Translations under genes and position numbers: made by a program | Source: an uncultured Barnesiella sp. | GTDB taxonomy: Bacteria > Bacteroidota > Bacteroidia > Bacteroidales > Barnesiellaceae | Reading direction: 5' to 3' | Assembly: GCA_944320015.1 (NCBI GenBank) | Contig: CALUFO010000004.1 | Location: 62,001-126,000, forward strand | Length of the DNA: 64,000 nt | Shown: piece after piece, positions 61,494 to 64,000 of the stretch | Position numbering within the stretch: the first letter of the stretch is position 1 | Layout of the letters: every line of letters begins with the position of its first letter | The notes under the pieces: generated by a model | Told to the model about the DNA's origin: nothing | The model's input: only the letters and a program-made list of their open reading frames with translations | Database searches by the model: none

Positions 61494-61635
61494 TGAAAAC
61501 AACGTTTTCGATTTGTCCTATGCCGAACCGCATCTTATCTTATCCAAAGATAATGAAAGGTGAGCGCAGCGGCAAATGAAAACAAAGTTTTCAATTTGTC
61601 CTATGCCGAACCGCATCCTATCTTATCCAAAGATA
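61462..61635 (-). repeat. 83-bp tandem promoter repeat, second locus (inverted)
   Basis: The -7 box, read CAAAGATA on the plus strand, recurs at 61462, 61545 and 61628, an exact 83-bp period: two full units and a trace of a third. Unit sequence matches the 7803-7968 array in opposite orientation, roughly 88 percent by eye. The stem GAAAAC/GTTTTC is kept while its loop varies (GTT, TTT, TTC). The 402-bp gap 61445-61846 otherwise holds no gene I can support. Confidence 0.9.
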
Positions 61636-61846
61636 GCCCAAATTCCCGGTTGGCCGAGCCGCGTGTTTCGAGTTCATACCCCGGGGAGAAAGGCTTTCGA
61701 TGTTTTAATAACGTGAAAAAGGGAAATAAAGTATATGATGTGAGGGGATTATCGACAAACTTATTTCGGCAGGGGCTTGTTAGGCTCGGCGAAAATGATT
61801 AAATTTGACCACTATTCTATATCACACATAAATTTGTTAGGAGACC

Positions 61847-62821
61847 ATGGAAAAATATCAGAAATATTTCAATACGATAGAATCCGAACTTTCGAAAATA
61901 GAATATGCCGCGTCGCCCGACGGGCTGTATGCGCCGGTGCGCTATGAACTGTCGTTGGGCGGCAAACGGGTGCGTCCGCTGTTGGCGCTACTGGCTTGCG
62001 AGCTGTTTGGCCGGGATTGCCGGCATGCGTTGAACGCTGCGGTGGGCTTGGAGATATTTCACAATTTCACCCTGTTGCACGACGATGTCATGGACAAGGC
62101 CGACGTGCGTCGGGGAAAACCTACCGTGCACAAGGTGTGGGACGAGAATAGGGCTATCTTGTCGGGCGATGCGATGGAGATTATCGCCTTCCGCTACATA
62201 GCCCGCACAGAGGCGCCGCACACGGGGGCGGTTATCGATTGGTTCTTGAAGACCGCTCTCGAAATTTGTGAAGGACAGCAGTTGGATATGGAGTTTGAGA
62301 GTCGCGGCGATGTGACCGAGGAGGAATATATCGAAATGATACGCTTGAAAACGGCGGTGTTGCTGGGCGGAGCGTTGAAGATAGGAGCTATCATCGGCGG
62401 GGCGAACGAGACCGATGCCGACTTGATGTACCGGTTTGGCGAGTCGTTGGGGCTGGCCTTCCAGTTGCAGGACGATTGGCTTGATGTGTATGGCGATCCG
62501 GCTCGGTTCGGGAAAAAGATAGGCGGCGATATTCTCAACAATAAAAAGACCTATATGCTCATCAATGCGCAGCGCCGTGCCGATGGCGCCGATGCCGAGG
62601 AACTGTCGCGCTGGTTGACGGCGACTCAATATGACCCCGCCGAGAAGATTGCCGCCGTCACGGCGTTGTACAACCGGGTGGGAGCCGGAGAATTGTGCTT
62701 GCAACAGGTCGACGCATATAGCCGCCGAGCCATCGAGGCGTTGCGGCGGGTCGGTGTGGACGATGCGGCGAAACAACCCTTGTATGACTTGTCGACTGCG
62801 TTGATGAAACGAGACCATTGA
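61847..62821 (+). CDS. Polyprenyl diphosphate synthase
   Basis: A 324-residue trans-prenyltransferase. The first Asp-rich motif is LLHDDVMDKADVRRGKPTVH (about residues 80-100), the second QDDWLDVYGDPARFGKKIGGD (about 210-230). The start has GGKRVRPLL (about 44). It elongates IPP onto allylic diphosphates; whether the product is C15, C20 or the C40 class for menaquinone cannot be settled by eye. It heads a probable operon with the next hypothetical gene (20 bp) and tatD. Confidence 0.92.
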   Translation: MEKYQKYFNTIESELSKIEYAASPDGLYAPVRYELSLGGKRVRPLLALLACELFGRDCRHALNAAVGLEIFHNFTLLHDDVMDKADVRRGKPTVHKVWDENRAILSGDAMEIIAFRYIARTEAPHTGAVIDWFLKTALEICEGQQLDMEFESRGDVTEEEYIEMIRLKTAVLLGGALKIGAIIGGANETDADLMYRFGESLGLAFQLQDDWLDVYGDPARFGKKIGGDILNNKKTYMLINAQRRADGADAEELSRWLTATQYDPAEKIAAVTALYNRVGAGELCLQQVDAYSRRAIEALRRVGVDDAAKQPLYDLSTALMKRDH

Positions 62822-62841
62822 TTCAATAAATAATTTCGATT

Positions 62842-63543
62842 ATGCCTTACCGTCGGTTACCCAATACAGATAAAGCTCGTATCACTGCCCTTGAAAAAGC
62901 GGTGGCGATGGAGCACGAATATGACGTGGGACAACAGGCCGCTTCGTACAAAACGTTGAACGAGGCGCGCGCCTTCTTGCGTAAGTTCAAGAGCGCGGTA
63001 GACCAGTTCCAGTATTGCTATACGGCTCAGGCCGAGGCCAATCGGCAGTATCAGGCTCATTTGAAAATGGCGCGGCTGTATATCTCGCATTTTATACAAG
63101 TACTCAATTTGGCCGTGGTGCGCAACGAGGTGCGCAAAGAACATAAACTGTTTTATGGTCTCGAGCCCGACGATTTTACCGTTCCCGATTTGACGAGCGA
63201 AAAGCATATCCTCGTTTGGGGCGAGCGGCTCATCGAGGGCGAGCGCGAGCGGCTGTCGCATGGAGGAGCCCCCATTTATAACCCTACGATCGCCAAAGTG
63301 ACGGTGCATTACGATATTTTCAAAGATGCCTACCGGGAGCAACAAAATTATAAGTTGAACACCACACGCTCCCAATCGGGGTTGGACGCATTGCGCGAAG
63401 AAGCCGATCGCATCATTCTCGATTTGTGGAATCAGGTAGAAACCTATTATGCCGATCTCCCGCCCGAAACCCGGTTGGCTCGCTGCCGGGATTATGGCAT
63501 CGTCTATTATTACCGAAGCGGTGAAAAGCAACCCGAAAAATGA
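62842..63543 (+). CDS. Conserved hypothetical helical protein
   Basis: A 233-residue soluble, mostly helical protein without signal peptide or membrane segment. Notable patterns are YRRLPNTDKARITALEKAV at the start, an Ala/Glu/Arg-rich middle (residues 35-100) and RLARCRDYGIVYYYRSGE at the end. I do not recognise a functional family. It lies between the prenyl synthase and tatD, with its stop overlapping the tatD start (ATGA). Confidence 0.75.
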   Translation: MPYRRLPNTDKARITALEKAVAMEHEYDVGQQAASYKTLNEARAFLRKFKSAVDQFQYCYTAQAEANRQYQAHLKMARLYISHFIQVLNLAVVRNEVRKEHKLFYGLEPDDFTVPDLTSEKHILVWGERLIEGERERLSHGGAPIYNPTIAKVTVHYDIFKDAYREQQNYKLNTTRSQSGLDALREEADRIILDLWNQVETYYADLPPETRLARCRDYGIVYYYRSGEKQPEK

Positions 63544-64000
63544 TTGATACACATACCCATATTTATCTCGAAGAGTTTGACGAAGACCGTGCCGAGGTGG
63601 TGCGCCGTGCCCGTGAAGCGGGTGTGGAGCGGGTAATCTTGCCCAATGTCGATCTCGATACGGTCGAGGCCATGCGCGCCACCCACGAGTTGTTCCCCGG
63701 CTATTGCCGCATGGCGATGGGGCTGCACCCCACTTCGGTGGAGGCCGACTATCGGGAGAGGCTCGGCCGGACAAAAGAACTGCTGTTGGCCGGCAACTAT
63801 TGTGCCGTAGGAGAGATAGGCCTCGACCTTTATTGGGACAAGACCTATGCCCGGGAGCAGGAAGAGGCTTTTGTGGAACAGGCAAATTGGGCGGTCGAGC
63901 TGGATTTGCCCGTGATTATCCATTGTCGCGATGCTTTCGACGAGATTGTGGCCTTGTTGAGGTCGGGACGGGTCGCGCCGTTCCGGGGAGTGTTCCACAG
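63540..64000 (+). CDS. tatD: TatD-family metal-dependent DNase (3' end outside window)
   Basis: The first 153 residues of a TIM-barrel hydrolase. The N-terminal metal ligands are in MIDTHTHIYLEEF, a Glu ligand in GEIGLDLYWDK (about residue 93) and a His in PVIIHCRDAFDE (about 128). The ATG at 63540 overlaps the previous stop codon by 4 bp. The frame runs open to the window edge. TatD enzymes have 3'-5' DNase activity and help DNA repair or turnover. Confidence 0.9.
   Translation, partial: MIDTHTHIYLEEFDEDRAEVVRRAREAGVERVILPNVDLDTVEAMRATHELFPGYCRMAMGLHPTSVEADYRERLGRTKELLLAGNYCAVGEIGLDLYWDKTYAREQEEAFVEQANWAVELDLPVIIHCRDAFDEIVALLRSGRVAPFRGVFH

Noticed and set aside
61560..61802. 80-codon open frame in the gap before the prenyl synthase gene
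   Set aside because: It starts within the 83-bp repeat, shows no domain, and the codons are repeat sequence or low-quality coding.

Overview
The window is chromosomal DNA of a member of the Bacteroidales (Bacteroidota). The gene set and moderately high GC suggest a Barnesiella/Coprobacter/Porphyromonadaceae-like gut lineage, but that rank is inference. Supporting signs: several genes are preceded by the Bacteroidota -7 box TAnnTTTG, three of them with a TTTG 20 nt upstream; there is a SusC/SusD/SusE set; several exported proteins end in type IX secretion (T9SS) sorting domains and porQ is present; DUF4492-cydA-cydB is an operon; and threonine synthesis is encoded as thrA - PGM-like homoserine kinase - thrC. 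I see no prophage, IS element, integrase or CRISPR array.

Layout. 1-7.7 kb: the 3' part of a giant beta-helix surface protein with a T9SS tail. 7.7-8.0 kb: a tandem 83-bp promoter repeat driving a HAD phosphatase and a membrane protein. 10.5-14.8 kb (minus): sugar acetyltransferase, YigZ-like protein and the cytochrome bd operon. 15.0-20.7 kb: a cobalamin riboswitch followed by BtuB, a BtuG-like beta-propeller lipoprotein, a second lipoprotein and a T9SS-tagged DUF4465 protein, which together look like a surface B12 capture system. 20.7-21.2 kb: dispersed hairpin repeats. 21.2-26.1 kb (minus): a giant CoA-dehydratase activase-type protein and its TetR regulator, with a perfect palindromic operator upstream. 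26.4-31.3 kb: zinc peptidase, hisS and a Ca2+ P-type ATPase.

31.4-32.0 kb holds the most unusual structure: tRNA-Met followed by two D-arm-less tRNA-like elements that flank, and partly overlap, a tiny GIY-YIG nuclease gene. 32.0-36.7 kb: more dispersed repeats, a membrane protein, then a TonB-dependent receptor beside a ZIP metal transporter. 36.9-38.4 kb: an ECF sigma operon. 38.5-41.6 kb (minus): a subtilase and a second T9SS cargo protein. 41.7-48.4 kb: a duplicated-domain lipoprotein and an enzyme-less SusCDE set. 48.6-50.7 kb: mntP, apbE and a DUF1648-like protein.

50.8-56.1 kb (minus): the threonine operon, preceded by a Thr-rich leader peptide that overlaps a terminator hairpin, a textbook-like attenuator. 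56.4-64 kb: ansA, pfkA, ispH-cmk-porQ (driven by a second copy of the 83-bp promoter repeat), a polyprenyl diphosphate synthase, a hypothetical protein and the start of tatD.

The strongest candidates for new biology are the GIY-YIG/tRNA-like module, the structured 83-bp promoter repeat found at two distant loci plus a diverged third, the Thr attenuator, and the T9SS-tagged protein in the B12 operon.
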